DNA of 64,000 nt, taken from the NCBI GenBank assembly GCA_002328075.1, contig DCVT01000037.1, positions 62,001-126,000 on the forward strand, read 5' to 3'. The translations under genes were made by a program, and so were the position numbers. This document shows, piece after piece, positions 25,790 to 33,820 of this stretch; the stretch's first letter is position 1, and every line of letters begins with the position of its first letter. Source of the stretch: Anaerolineales bacterium UBA2181. Its GTDB lineage: Bacteria > Chloroflexota > Anaerolineae > Promineifilales > UBA4811. A model generated the notes under the pieces. The model had not been told where the DNA came from. It made no database searches and saw only the letters and a program-made list of their open reading frames with translations.

Positions 25790-26551
25790 TCAGGTGCTTC
25801 CCAGTGTGACCAATCGCACGCCGTGATTCCGCAATTGGCGGAAAGTGGCGCCCTGCCGAACCCGTTGCACGATCTGATCCGGGTCTTGGGTGACCACGCC
25901 AGATAGCACGTGCATACCCAACCCAAAGAGCAGGGGCGAAAGCGGGGTGCTCGGGCCCAAGAGCAACGTCTTGGCGCCGGGCTTGCGGAGGACAAACAGG
26001 CCTGCAAAGGTGTGGTTAATGAGGGTGGTCGAGGTGATGGCCAGAACGTCAGCCTGAGGAATGATCTCGGGAGCCGAGGAGGCCGGCAGGTCACCCTCCT
26101 GAGGGTTCAGCTCCAACACCCACAACTCGCGAACCCTCTGGCGCAACTCGCTCACAAAAGGAAAGTGGCCGATAAGGGCTACCCGGCCACCTGCCCCTTC
26201 GCGGGCGATATACTCCTGTGCCTTCAGGTCAGCCGGACTTGCGGGCGGCGGCAAAAGCGCATTGATGGTAGCCAGCCCAATGCCCGCTTCGGTGTAGCTG
26301 GGTGAGGAGACCCAGCCAGCCAGCTCCAGCGCCGGCCGATTCTCCAACGTGCCCGGTTCGCCGACGGCCGGGAGTCGGGAGGTTTCAAACTCCGGATTTG
26401 CCAAGGTAGCGGCCAGGCCGCAGCGCAACATCCCCCGGACGTCAGCCACCACCGCGGTCCAGTAAAGTCCCACGCTCACAGAGACAATTCGGCCGTCCGG
26501 CAGCGACGGCAAGAGGCAGTCCCATATGTCCAAATGTGCCTCGGCTACCAT
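25790..26551 (-). CDS. DUF364 (heavy-metal chelation) protein with DUF4213 N-terminal part
   Basis: A 253-residue protein. The N-terminal third matches DUF4213 (LPDGRIVSVSVGLYWTAVV), and the rest matches DUF364, a Rossmann-like domain thought to chelate metal. Landmarks are RVALIGHFPFVSELRQRV, LAITSTTLINHTFAGL and a C-terminal GVVTQDPDQIVQRV. I start at the ATG at 26551, with GAGGTG upstream, because the homology begins there. A frame 57 codons longer adds unrelated sequence. It lies just upstream of the PadR-transporter operon on the same strand. DUF364 genes often accompany FecBCD-type importers, so a role in handling the imported metal is likely but unproven. Confidence 0.82.
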   Translation of the reverse strand: MVAEAHLDIWDCLLPSLPDGRIVSVSVGLYWTAVVADVRGMLRCGLAATLANPEFETSRLPAVGEPGTLENRPALELAGWVSSPSYTEAGIGLATINALLPPPASPADLKAQEYIAREGAGGRVALIGHFPFVSELRQRVRELWVLELNPQEGDLPASSAPEIIPQADVLAITSTTLINHTFAGLFVLRKPGAKTLLLGPSTPLSPLLFGLGMHVLSGVVTQDPDQIVQRVRQGATFRQLRNHGVRLVTLGST

Positions 26552-27001
26552 CAACACCTCGTTCGCAATAGACGCGGCGTTCTCGTGTGACCAACCGACC
26601 CGGCCGAACCCGGCAACGAGCGCGCCCCTTGGTTCGGACTGCCGGTCGCCACTCTGCCCTGCCTCCGTTGGAGAACGGCACACATTAAGGTCACGCAGCC
26701 GTTCGTCTTGCTCTGACGTCATTATACCGTCAACTGGCTACGTGGGTAGGTAGCGGGCCGGCCGGAGGTGACCCGGCCGAGGGCGTGACCGTAGAGACGT
26801 GAGCACCTGGGCGCCGGCCGCCCCGAGAACGGTTGGCCCGGCTCCCGGTGGTCGAGCAAGACCGACCACCAAGGATGTGCGCGGGACAAACGTTGGGCTG
26901 GGCCGAGTTGCTCCAGACGGGAGTGCCGACTGTCATGTCACCGCACAGCCATGCGCTTTGTGAGCCGCCATGGAGAGCGGAGTGTTATGCTACTCAAAAA
27001 C
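26552..27001. other. Intergenic region between the DUF364 gene and the XRE-cupin operon
   Basis: About 450 bases without a supported gene. It includes an open minus-strand extension of the DUF364 frame, to which I give no weight, and a GC-rich stretch around 26755-26930. The right end becomes AT-rich as it enters the promoter at 27002. Confidence 0.5.
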
Positions 27002-27030
27002 TTGACAAATAATCAAAAAGATGATATGAT
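27002..27030 (+). promoter_or_regulatory. Strong promoter of the XRE-cupin/peptide-transport operon
   Basis: TTGACA (27002-27007) and TATGAT (27025-27030) are 17 bases apart in unusually AT-rich DNA. The region contains overlapping ATGAT/ATCAA motifs (for example gatgatatgatattc) that could be operator half-sites for the regulator encoded next. Confidence 0.8.
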
Positions 27031-27072
27031 ATTCACGTCAGTTGAGAGACGTTGCGAACTTGGAACAGATGT

Positions 27073-27663
27073 GTGAGTGAGAACGTGTCCATCGGCACCC
27101 AGATCAAACTGGCCCGCATCAAGCAAGACCTTACGGCAACCGAATTCGCCCGACGGATCGGTGTTTCGCCCAGCATGGTGAGCAAGATCGAGCACAATGT
27201 GATCAACCCCTCGTTGGACGTGCTGCGCAAGATCGCCATGGAGCTGCACGTCTCGGTGGGCGATCTGGTCGTGCCGGACGACGGACCGTCGGCTGGCCCC
27301 CACTTGCGCCCCTCGTTGGAGCGCCGCGTCTCCCTCGTCCGCGCTCGGGACCGAAAGCGACTTCAACTTCCCAGCTCGGGCATCGTGTACCAGTTGTTGA
27401 CCCCTGATCTCCAGGGCCAGGCCGAGTTTGTCTGGGTGGAACTGGATCCAGGGCAGGGGGGAACGCAGAGCATCACCCACCAACACGGTGAAGAGTACAC
27501 GCTGGTTATTGCGGGGCAATTGACCGTCTCGTTGGATCAGCAAGAGCATGTCCTGAACCCGGGCGATTGCATCATCTTTGACGCTCGGATTCCGCACTGC
27601 TACGCCAACCGGGGTACGGAAAAAGCGACCTGGGTCTATCTCTCAATTCCACCGTCTTTGTAG
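27073..27663 (+). CDS. XRE-family regulator with C-terminal cupin sensor
   Basis: A regulator of about 196 residues. An XRE helix-turn-helix occupies residues 5-65 (LARIKQDLTATEFARRIGVS, SMVSKIEHNVINPSLDVL). A cupin barrel at about 125-192 has the metal/ligand motif HQHGEEYTLVIAGQ and ends LNPGDCIIFDARIPHCYAN. Such proteins often repress a neighbouring catabolic or uptake operon and sense a small carboxylate or amino acid through the cupin. The start is uncertain: GTG at 27073 is used, with TTG at 27052 and GTG at 27085 possible. It heads the plus-strand operon that runs to 34699. Confidence 0.85.
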   Translation: MSENVSIGTQIKLARIKQDLTATEFARRIGVSPSMVSKIEHNVINPSLDVLRKIAMELHVSVGDLVVPDDGPSAGPHLRPSLERRVSLVRARDRKRLQLPSSGIVYQLLTPDLQGQAEFVWVELDPGQGGTQSITHQHGEEYTLVIAGQLTVSLDQQEHVLNPGDCIIFDARIPHCYANRGTEKATWVYLSIPPSL

Positions 27664-27707
27664 CGAGCCCACCGGCCGTGTGGCGGGAACGCAGATAGGA
27701 TGCAACG

Positions 27708-28967
27708 TTGACCCTGAACCTGAACCACATCGCTGCGGAATTCCCCGGCGCCCAGGACAAGGCGTTTCTGGACGCAGCCTGTGTCAGCCTGGCGCCGCGT
27801 TCGGCCTGCAGCGCGGTGAACCATTTCTTGCAGATAGCGCTTACCTGCCCAGCCGAGTCCTCCACTCAGCACCACATCAACATGGACGCGATGCGCCGAC
27901 AGGCGGTGCAAGAGGCGGCCGCGCTGTTGAACACCGGCCGCGATCAGATTGCGCTGGTGGAGAGCACCACTCATGGCCTAAACACCGTTGCCGCTGGTCT
28001 GCCGCTTCCACCTGGGTCCGAAGTGCTGGTAAGCGAGATGGAGTTTCTGCAGGTAGCTTTGCCCTGGGTCATGCAGGAGCCGCGCGGAGTCCGGGTCATA
28101 CCGGTGCCGCATCAAACCGGTCGGGTGCTACCCGAGGATTTTGCGGCGCACCTTTCTCGCAACACCCGCATGATTATTCTTTCGTCCACTCAGTGGAACA
28201 ATGGTTTCCGGGCTGACCTCTCGGCGTTTGCCAGCTTGTGCCGGCGGCACGACCTTTGGTTCGTGGTGGACGCGATCCAGCAGTTGGGCGCCATGGTCAC
28301 GCATCCGGAAGCGGACGCGGTGGACATCCTGATGGCCGGTGGGCACAAGTGGCTCAACGCGCCCTTCGGCTGCGGAATCCTGTACGCCTCGCCCAAGGTG
28401 CTGGAGCATATGCGGCCCCCAACCTGGGGCTATCTTAACCTGGAGGACCCCGACGGCGGATGGGGAACCTACTTTTCTACTCCCAGCATTCAGGCGGTTC
28501 GATCGCCGGGCGCCTACCCGTTTGTTGCCTCGGCCAGAAAGCTAGAGACCGGCGGCACCAGCAACTACCCCGGGGCAATCGGGTTGGCGGCTTCGCTCCA
28601 CCTGTTCAACGAACTGGGCGCTACCACCGTTCAGGAGCATGTGCTCGGTTTGACGGATTACCTGATGGAACGGCTGCCGGCGGTGGGGGCACGATTGGTG
28701 ACGCCGCCTGAACGGCAGCACCGATCCGGCATCGTGACCTTTCGTTTCTACCAGAGCCTGGAAGCCGAACGGGCGTTGGTGCACCAGCTGACCCAGCAGC
28801 GCGTGTTTGTTTCCATTCGGTTCACCGCCGGTGTGGGCGGGGTACGCGTCTCTTGTCACCTGTTCAACACGCCCGACCACATCGATGCGTTGTTGGACGG
28901 GCTCCGGTATGCTGCCCGGCACCACGGGCCGGACTTTCAGGACAACGAGCTTCCAGGCGTGGTATGA
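27708..28967 (+). CDS. Class V aminotransferase (isopenicillin-N epimerase/cysteine desulfurase-like)
   Basis: A 419-residue PLP enzyme of the class V group. The cofactor lysine is K214 in the motif MAGGHKWLNAPFGCGI. The aspartate that contacts the pyridine nitrogen is in LWFVVDAIQQLGAM. The Cys of true cysteine desulfurases is not evident in the usual late loop, so a lyase, epimerase or aminotransferase role is more likely. The start is TTG at 27708 with AGGA eight bases upstream. It is the first enzyme after the XRE-cupin regulator, in an operon with a peptide-type importer and an aspartoacylase-like hydrolase. Action on an imported amino acid derivative is therefore plausible. Confidence 0.85.
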   Translation: MTLNLNHIAAEFPGAQDKAFLDAACVSLAPRSACSAVNHFLQIALTCPAESSTQHHINMDAMRRQAVQEAAALLNTGRDQIALVESTTHGLNTVAAGLPLPPGSEVLVSEMEFLQVALPWVMQEPRGVRVIPVPHQTGRVLPEDFAAHLSRNTRMIILSSTQWNNGFRADLSAFASLCRRHDLWFVVDAIQQLGAMVTHPEADAVDILMAGGHKWLNAPFGCGILYASPKVLEHMRPPTWGYLNLEDPDGGWGTYFSTPSIQAVRSPGAYPFVASARKLETGGTSNYPGAIGLAASLHLFNELGATTVQEHVLGLTDYLMERLPAVGARLVTPPERQHRSGIVTFRFYQSLEAERALVHQLTQQRVFVSIRFTAGVGGVRVSCHLFNTPDHIDALLDGLRYAARHHGPDFQDNELPGVV

Positions 28968-28980
28968 TGGAGGTGTAAGG

Positions 28981-29364
28981 ATGTCGTTTTTTGAAGTGGA
29001 GACTTGGGTTCCAAAACCTGGCGTGCAGGCGGAGCACGATGAGATGGTGCGCCGGTGGTCCGCGTTCGTCCGGGAGCATCAGCCGGAGCTGTTCCCTGAG
29101 TGGAAATCGGCCCGTTACTTTCGTCAGGTGGACCGTTACACAGGACAACCCACTGGGCGTTTTGTGATGATGTTCGAATACATCTCGCACCCGGCATTTC
29201 TGGCGTACAAAGAGCGCCGCAAAGAGTGGTCCGGGCCGTACGCCGCCTACAAAGAGGTTGATCCCTACCAGTTTTTTGACCTGGAAACGGTCACCGAGGC
29301 GTATTGGGAGCCAAATGATGTGGGGGTTTGGCTGGATTTTGCCGGTCAGGGCAGTTTGCCCTGA
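28981..29364 (+). CDS. Small protein, possible dimeric alpha-beta barrel fold
   Basis: A 127-residue cytosolic protein that I do not assign to a named family. Its pattern of strands and helices (MSFFEVETWVPKPG, then RWSAFVREHQPELFPEWKSA, and GRFVMMFEYISHPAFLAYK) resembles dimeric alpha-beta barrels of the NIPSNAP or antibiotic-monooxygenase type. It is rich in aromatic residues in its second half (DPYQFFDLETV, EAYWEP). GGAGG lies eight bases before the ATG. It sits between the class V aminotransferase (13 bases) and a glyoxalase-fold gene in the same operon. Its role is unknown. Confidence 0.7.
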   Translation: MSFFEVETWVPKPGVQAEHDEMVRRWSAFVREHQPELFPEWKSARYFRQVDRYTGQPTGRFVMMFEYISHPAFLAYKERRKEWSGPYAAYKEVDPYQFFDLETVTEAYWEPNDVGVWLDFAGQGSLP

Positions 29365-29399
29365 CCTGACCGGTCATAAATGCATGGGAGGGTGACTCC

Positions 29400-29810
29400 A
29401 TGAGCGAGCGGCTTCCGATCAAATCGACCATCACGTTCCTGTACTATCAGGATCTGGCGCCCGCGGCCGAGTTTTACCAGACGGTCCTGGGGTTGGCGTG
29501 CGCCCTGGATGCAGGGTGGGCGAAGATCTATGCTGTCCCGTCCGGCGGGTTCATCGGTCTGGTGTGCGGTGACCGCGGGCACCTTAAGGCGCAGCGAGAG
29601 AATGCAGTGTTAATCACCTTGTTGGTGCAGGATTTGGGGGCGTGGCACGACTACCTGGCCGGCCTGGACGTCCCCGGCCTGACGGAGATCCGCGCCATCG
29701 ACGAGGTTCAGATCCAAAGCTTCTTTCTGCGCGATCCCGGCGGCTATGCCGTCGAGGTGCAGCAGTTTTTGGACCCGGAGGTAGCCAGAAGGTTTGGTCA
29801 ATCGGATTGA
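29400..29810 (+). CDS. Glyoxalase/VOC-superfamily protein
   Basis: A 136-residue protein with the paired beta-alpha-beta-beta-beta modules of the VOC superfamily. The first module opens with TFLYYQDLAPAAEFYQTVLG, and the second ends FFLRDPGGYAVEVQQF, where the glutamate is a typical metal ligand. VOC members include lyases, isomerases, dioxygenases and binding proteins, so the reaction cannot be named. GGGAGG seven bases before the ATG supports the start. It is cotranscribed with the surrounding plus-strand genes. Confidence 0.85.
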   Translation: MSERLPIKSTITFLYYQDLAPAAEFYQTVLGLACALDAGWAKIYAVPSGGFIGLVCGDRGHLKAQRENAVLITLLVQDLGAWHDYLAGLDVPGLTEIRAIDEVQIQSFFLRDPGGYAVEVQQFLDPEVARRFGQSD

Positions 29811-29852
29811 GTGCATTGGCCGATTATTGGGCCGACCAACGGAGGTGATCGA

Positions 29853-29930
29853 ATGGAGAAGGGAGGTCTGAAGCGGACGCATGGGATGGTGCTGCGAGGC
29901 AATATGGGGTCTGACTGGAACGCGACATAG
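29853..29930 (+). CDS. Possible 25-residue leader peptide ahead of the binding-protein gene
   Basis: A tiny frame begins with ATG at 29853 after an almost full-length Shine-Dalgarno match, GGAGGTGATC (29841-29850), and ends with TAG at 29928-29930. It is 16 bases before the binding-protein ATG. It encodes basic, non-hydrophobic sequence starting MEKGGLKRTHG. It may be a regulatory leader peptide or only a ribosome standby site. Translation is suggested by the signal, not shown. Confidence 0.35.
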   Translation: MEKGGLKRTHGMVLRGNMGSDWNAT

Positions 29931-29946
29931 TTAAGGAGAAGAGGCG

Positions 29947-31647
29947 ATGATACTTAGGACTGCTTTGGTGGTCGTAATGGCAATGTCGGTGCTGCTGGCA
30001 GGATGCGCTCCGAAAGAGGTGGTCAACGAGGTGACCCGGGTGGTCACCGAGAAAGTTGTCGAAACGGTCATGGTGGAGGGCACTCCCCAGGTGGTGGAGC
30101 GCGAGGTCACCCGCGTGGTGGAGGTGGAAAAGGTTGTAACGCCAACGATCGAGCTGGCACCTCCACAGAAAAAGACCCTGATTTACGTTTACCCTCAGGA
30201 AGTGCGGTGGCTCGATCCGGCCAAGATTACAGAAGGGATGTCGGGAACCGTGGCGCGCAACGTGTACAGCCGCCTGCTGGATCGCAGTTACGACGGTTAC
30301 CAAACCTTCCCGGACCTGGCCGAGACCTGGGAGGTCTCGGACGATGGTCTCACCTATACCTTTCATCTCCGCGCCGGAGTCAAATTCCACGATGACACGC
30401 CGTTGACGGCGGCCGACGTGGTGTATTCATTCCAGCGCGCGCTGGCCATCAACCTGGGCGATGTCCCATTCGTGATCGGGAAACTCTCGCCGGACAGCGT
30501 AGTGGCGCTGGACGATTTGACGGTACAGATGACGTTGAGCGAAGCTTGGTCTGCGTTCCCCACCATCATCGCCGGACCTTTCAGCTTTAGCATCTTGCCC
30601 CGGGCCTGGGTCGAAGCGAACGCAACTGCGGCCGATCCGTGGGCCGAGGAATACCTAAAGGACCATGCCAACGGCACGGGGCCCTTTGAATTCGTCGAGT
30701 GGGTGCCCCAGCAGTACGTGCGCATGGTGCGATACGACGAGTACTGGAAGGGACCTGCCAAGATCGAAGAGGTTCTCTACCAGTTGAGCCCGGATGACAC
30801 CACCTCGCGGTTGGCCTTGGAAAAGGGCGACGTGGATGTGGTGATGATCCTGCCAGACGACATGATGACGGTCCTTAAGCAGAATCCGAACATCCATGTT
30901 TACACCAAACCCGTTGCCTCGTACATGTATTGGATTTTTGATACGTCGGCGGCCCCGTTCAATGACAAGCGGGTGCGGCAAGCCTTTGCCTACGCGCTGG
31001 ACTATGACTCCATGATGGAGAACTTGGTCAAAGACGGCGGAACGCGAATGAACAGCCCACTCATGTCCGGCATGTTTGGCCACAACCCGAAGCTCCCCCT
31101 CATTCAGCGCGACGTGGAAAAAGCCAAACAGCTGTTGGCCGAGGCGGGCTATCCGGCGGGTTTCGCCATGGACATGCCTTATGTGGTCTGGGGGTTGATA
31201 CCCGATCTGGCGGTCGTCATCCAGGCGAATCTGGCGGACATCGGGGTTCAGGCCAGACTGCAAGAGATCACGTTGAACGCCCTGATGGGTGGGGTCGAGG
31301 ACGGCAGCCTTCCGTTCTTTGTTTGGAACTCGTCACCCGTCTATCCGCATCCCGACGCCATGTTCCAGAAACTCATCAGCGCCAACATGGGGATGGGGCT
31401 GGAGGGCAACCTGGCCAGTTACAGCAACCCAGAACTGGACGCGGCCGTGGAACAAGCTCGCGTGGCCGTCAGCGAGGAGGACCAGCTGGCAGCATACTAT
31501 CGGGCTCAGGAGATTGTGATGGATGACATGCCATGGCTGCTCCTGTACGAGGAGAGCCAGTCGCGGGCGACCGGCTCTTGGGTTATCGGCTATGACTTTG
31601 GCTCGTTTAACCGTGACAATTTCTGGAATCTGGACATACAACGGTAA
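29947..31647 (+). CDS. Peptide-type ABC transporter substrate-binding lipoprotein (family 5)
   Basis: A 566-residue lipoprotein. The signal peptide ends in LLAGC, lipidated at about residue 19. A stalk rich in Val, Glu and Thr (EVTRVVTEKVVETV, repeated as EREVTRVVEVEKVV) follows to residue 60, a feature I associate with Chloroflexota binding proteins. The family 5 fold (DppA/OppA-like) starts near residue 77 with TLIYVYPQEVRWLDP and includes TYTFHLRAGVKFHDDTPLT. AAGGAG precedes the ATG. It serves the two permeases encoded downstream. Ligands of this family include peptides, opines, nickel chelates and acylated amino acids, and the adjacent aspartoacylase-like gene hints at the last. Confidence 0.92.
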   Translation: MILRTALVVVMAMSVLLAGCAPKEVVNEVTRVVTEKVVETVMVEGTPQVVEREVTRVVEVEKVVTPTIELAPPQKKTLIYVYPQEVRWLDPAKITEGMSGTVARNVYSRLLDRSYDGYQTFPDLAETWEVSDDGLTYTFHLRAGVKFHDDTPLTAADVVYSFQRALAINLGDVPFVIGKLSPDSVVALDDLTVQMTLSEAWSAFPTIIAGPFSFSILPRAWVEANATAADPWAEEYLKDHANGTGPFEFVEWVPQQYVRMVRYDEYWKGPAKIEEVLYQLSPDDTTSRLALEKGDVDVVMILPDDMMTVLKQNPNIHVYTKPVASYMYWIFDTSAAPFNDKRVRQAFAYALDYDSMMENLVKDGGTRMNSPLMSGMFGHNPKLPLIQRDVEKAKQLLAEAGYPAGFAMDMPYVVWGLIPDLAVVIQANLADIGVQARLQEITLNALMGGVEDGSLPFFVWNSSPVYPHPDAMFQKLISANMGMGLEGNLASYSNPELDAAVEQARVAVSEEDQLAAYYRAQEIVMDDMPWLLLYEESQSRATGSWVIGYDFGSFNRDNFWNLDIQR

Positions 31648-31656
31648 GGGATAATG

Positions 31657-31700
31657 GTCGTGCTGGTTCGGGCCGGTCCGCCGACCAGAACCAGCACGAC
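31657..31700 (+). promoter_or_regulatory. Perfect 13-base-pair stem-loop between binding-protein and permease genes
   Basis: GTCGTGCTGGTTC (31657-31669) pairs perfectly with GAACCAGCACGAC (31688-31700) across an 18-base loop. It begins 10 bases after the binding-protein stop, and no T run follows. Such hairpins protect upstream mRNA or slow transcription, so the binding protein is made in excess over the permeases. That use is known for many importer operons and inferred here. Confidence 0.75.
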
Positions 31701-31746
31701 GCCAACCGGCGGTTGCACAGCCATCCGTGATCGGAAGGGAGCAACT

Positions 31747-32769
31747 GTGAGTTTCGCGCGATTCATGACCCGGCGCATCCTGTTGCTGATCCCCACTTTG
31801 CTCGGCATCAGCGTGCTCACGTTCTTCTTTTCGCACGTGGCGCCCGGAGATCCGGCCCGGTTGGTCGCCGGGTTGGAGGCCCCCGAGGCAAGGGTGGAGC
31901 AACTCAGGCAGGAACTGGGGCTAGATCGCCCGATGTGGGTTCAGTACTTTGACTATGTGAGCAGGTTGATGCGCGGTGACCTGGGCCAGTCTGTGTTGAA
32001 CCGCCGGCCGGTTGCGGATAACCTCAAGGCGTTTTTCCCGGCCACGGTGGAGCTGGCTGTTCCGGCCTTTTTCCTATCGGTTCTGGTTGGCATTCCGTTG
32101 GGAGTGCTGACGGCCGTTCACAAGGACGGATTTTGGGACAATGTGCTGCGCGTTGCGTCACTGGCGGGAATCGCTTTCCCCTCGTTCTGGGTGGGCATCA
32201 TTCTGCTTCTGCTGTTCTACTTTAAGCTAGGCTGGCTTCCGGGCAGTGGCCGAATGGACATCATGCTCATGACCCGTGAGAATGTGGACACGGTCACTCA
32301 CTTTCTATTGGTCGACTCGTTGATTGCCGGAAAATGGTCGGTGTTTTGGGACGCTCTGAGACACATCATTCTACCCGCCGTCACGCTATCGTTTGGGCCA
32401 ACAGCGCGCTTTATGCGCTTCACCCGGACTGTCATGTTGGAGGTGTTGGGAGAGGTATATATCCAGACGGCGCGGGCGAAAGGGCTGGCTGAGCGAGCGG
32501 TGATCGTTCGCCATGCCCTCCGGAACGCGCTCATACCCACTATCACCCTGATGGGTATCGCCATTGGGTACATGCTGGGTGGTTCGGTGTTGGTTGAGAC
32601 GGTCTTTGGTTGGCCAGGCCTGGGCAAATATGCCTTTGACTCGATCATTCTGTTGGATTACCCTGCCATTATGGGGGTCACACTCCTGGCCACTGTTGTC
32701 TTTCTGATGTCCAATCTTGTGGTGGACATGATCTATGTGGTCTTGGACCCGCGGATCGAATACACATAG
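31747..32769 (+). CDS. DppB-type ABC permease
   Basis: A 340-residue permease of the peptide/nickel class. The N-terminal helix reads RRILLLIPTLLGISVLTFFF, and a large periplasmic loop contains ARVEQLRQELGLDRPMWVQY. Five more helices follow, including the EAA-type loop VYIQTARAKGLAERAVIVRHAL. I use GTG at 31747 with AAGGGAG upstream. An open frame upstream spans the hairpin and lacks homology. It works with the DppC-type permease at 33821, from which it is separated by an inserted hydrolase gene. Confidence 0.92.
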   Translation: MSFARFMTRRILLLIPTLLGISVLTFFFSHVAPGDPARLVAGLEAPEARVEQLRQELGLDRPMWVQYFDYVSRLMRGDLGQSVLNRRPVADNLKAFFPATVELAVPAFFLSVLVGIPLGVLTAVHKDGFWDNVLRVASLAGIAFPSFWVGIILLLLFYFKLGWLPGSGRMDIMLMTRENVDTVTHFLLVDSLIAGKWSVFWDALRHIILPAVTLSFGPTARFMRFTRTVMLEVLGEVYIQTARAKGLAERAVIVRHALRNALIPTITLMGIAIGYMLGGSVLVETVFGWPGLGKYAFDSIILLDYPAIMGVTLLATVVFLMSNLVVDMIYVVLDPRIEYT

Positions 32770-32804
32770 GCCGCTGTAGCTTGACTGGCCGGAGCATTGC
32801 CGAA

Positions 32805-33779
32805 ATGAACCCTGCAGTATCCGTCGCATATCTAGAGGTCGGGCACCTTGCCAGCCTTGCGGTGCGGATTCCGGTTGTAACGGTCGGCTCCGGCGAGCCT
32901 GTATTGTCGGTAACCTGCGGGGTTCACGGCGACGAGACGATGGGTGTCATGGCTGGCTATCAGTTTGTTCAGCGACTGCTGCAGGAGCCCGATCTGAACG
33001 GCACGGTGCGGCTCATCCCAGCCGCCAACCCGATCGCTCAGGCTACTGGTACCCGGGTGACCCTCGCCGATTATGGCGATCTGCAGGTCGGCCGAGGGCA
33101 AGCGGACGGATCGTTGACAAAACGAATGGCACACCACCTGTATTCCCTGTTGATCCAGAGCACCCTGGTGGTGGACCTGCACGAATTCGGTGATATGGAC
33201 ACCCCAACCATGGCGGTCTACATACCCGTCGGCACCAGCGAGGTGAACCAGAGGATCCTGGATCACATTGCTGCCTTGAGTCCAGATTGGGTGTGGGTGG
33301 TGCCGAATGACCGGGGCAGCATCGCCGCCGCCCTCATCCAAGGGGGTGTTCCGTCGTTGGGGGTAGAAACCGGAAACGCATTGTTGCTGACCGATCGCGA
33401 CGTCGAACGCGTGTCCGACGGTCTTTACCGCGTCGCTCAAATGATGGGCATTGTGCCTGGAAAACCCACAGTAAGTTCGGTGGTTGCCTATGACCGCACC
33501 TCGGTGACCAGTGAATGCGCCGGGTTGTGGCAGCCGGACGTGCAGTTGAGTGAGATCGTCGAGAACGGGCAGGTCGTCGGCCGGGTGGTCCCATTCCCGC
33601 TCATCAGTCAGGAGGTTGTGCATTGCGCGAAATCCGGCCGGGTGGTTCAGTTGGCACGCCGCCAATTGGTCCGCACCGGCTCTGACCTTCTGGCGATTGG
33701 CCAGGAAAACGATCCGGTAACGGCTGCGTTGCGGGCGGTTGCCTTGCGATTCGATGGTGGGTGCGACCTGGAAGAGTGA
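32805..33779 (+). CDS. Succinylglutamate desuccinylase/aspartoacylase-family zinc hydrolase
   Basis: A 324-residue M14-like metalloenzyme. Zinc ligands are visible in GVHGDETMG (H41, E44) and DLHEFGD (H126), and NGTVRLIPAANPIA between them is typical of the family. Known members remove acyl groups from amino acids (N-acetylaspartate, succinylglutamate) or act on related amides. It lies between the two permease genes of a peptide-type importer, so it probably deacylates the imported compound. The ATG at 32805 is chosen because the homology starts there, with GGAG eleven bases upstream. The TTG at 32781 is less likely. The C-terminal third is beta-rich, as in aspartoacylases. Confidence 0.85.
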   Translation: MNPAVSVAYLEVGHLASLAVRIPVVTVGSGEPVLSVTCGVHGDETMGVMAGYQFVQRLLQEPDLNGTVRLIPAANPIAQATGTRVTLADYGDLQVGRGQADGSLTKRMAHHLYSLLIQSTLVVDLHEFGDMDTPTMAVYIPVGTSEVNQRILDHIAALSPDWVWVVPNDRGSIAAALIQGGVPSLGVETGNALLLTDRDVERVSDGLYRVAQMMGIVPGKPTVSSVVAYDRTSVTSECAGLWQPDVQLSEIVENGQVVGRVVPFPLISQEVVHCAKSGRVVQLARRQLVRTGSDLLAIGQENDPVTAALRAVALRFDGGCDLEE

Positions 33780-33820
33780 CCACGGCGCGTGGCTCGGCTT
33801 GCACACAGTGATCTGTCACG

